Under the pieces are notes generated by a model. It was not told the DNA's origin, ran no database searches, and was given only the letters and a program-made list of their open reading frames with translations. A stretch of 11,637 bases of DNA, taken from positions 1 through 11,637 of the forward strand of contig CAYLZD010000072.1 of the NCBI GenBank assembly GCA_964388275.1, given 5' to 3'. Source of the stretch: JARYLZ01 sp964388275 (GTDB lineage Bacteria; Bacteroidota; Ignavibacteria; SZUA-365). This document shows positions 11,607 to 11,637 of the stretch, piece by piece (positions within the stretch are counted from its first letter, which is position 1; every line of letters begins with the position of its first letter). The translations under genes and the position numbers were made by a program.

Positions 11607-11637
11607 CCGGCACGACGGAAAAACAATGTCGTGCCGG
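11607..11637. repeat. Perfect 10-bp inverted repeat at the window edge
   Basis: CCGGCACGAC (11607-11616) and GTCGTGCCGG (11628-11637) flank an 11-nt A-rich loop. The window ends exactly at the right arm, so it may extend further. It could be a terminator of a gene beyond the edge or the last module of the repeat composite that begins at 11462. No gene is seen in 11363-11637. Confidence 0.6.

Noticed and set aside
11350..11613. 87-residue minus-strand open frame and the 89-residue plus-strand frame over 11247-11516
   Set aside because: Both run across strong palindromes, have no start signals, and the minus-strand frame does not continue the DUF2202 family.

Overview
The window reads as a draft-genome or metagenome scaffold from a member of the Bacteroidota/Chlorobi (FCB) group. 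Two large secreted proteins end in a type IX secretion system (T9SS) C-terminal sorting domain of the 'YPNPANDV...GxYxxxV...' kind, which is essentially confined to that group. A candidate TTTG/TAnnTTTG promoter fits the same picture. A run of exactly 100 N (3426-3525) marks a scaffold gap of unknown true length. Species level cannot be read from the sequence.

Layout, left to right. 1-231: possible tail of an upstream gene, then the leader of an OmpA-type gene. 232-1581 (+): secreted outer-membrane protein with an OmpA-like C-terminal domain. 1582-2301: no intact gene. It holds a palindromic interspersed repeat, a 432-bp truncated copy of the 3' part of the DUF4350-type gene found 5.5 kb further on, an 11-C homopolymer and a hairpin. 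2302-3033 (-): uncharacterised all-helical cytoplasmic protein with a perfect 14-bp palindrome upstream as a possible operator. 3034-4134: about 1.1 kb without a gene, holding a 21-bp tandem array interrupted by the assembly gap, a second compound palindromic repeat, an AT-rich stretch, a 25-bp palindrome and a structured leader. 4135-7089 (+): 984-residue secreted protein with a parallel beta-helix, a helical-repeat region and a T9SS sorting domain. 7139-7198: back-to-back hairpin terminators between convergent genes. 7200-8261 (-): secreted DUF4350/GATase1-like protein, apparently with a palindromic repeat lodged in frame in its 5' end. 8294-8410: thirteen perfect-length copies of a 9-bp repeat. 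8420-10783 (-): 787-residue secreted protein with a fibronectin type III domain and a T9SS sorting domain. 10784-11077: promoter and terminator signals. 11078-11338 (-): C-terminal remnant of a DUF2202 ferritin-like protein. 11340-11637: non-coding composite of strong palindromes.

The coding content is mostly envelope and secreted proteins: one OmpA-like protein, one DUF4350 protein and two T9SS cargo proteins. The 787-residue protein and the DUF4350 protein lie in the same direction 158 nt apart and could be co-transcribed. No pathway is completed within the window. The notable part is the non-coding content: two broken genes, an interspersed palindromic family at several sites, two tandem arrays with different unit lengths and a 96%-identical partial gene duplication. 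Together these suggest a region prone to repeat-driven rearrangement. I did not find a convincing new multi-gene system, and no tRNA, rRNA, CRISPR array or transposase gene.
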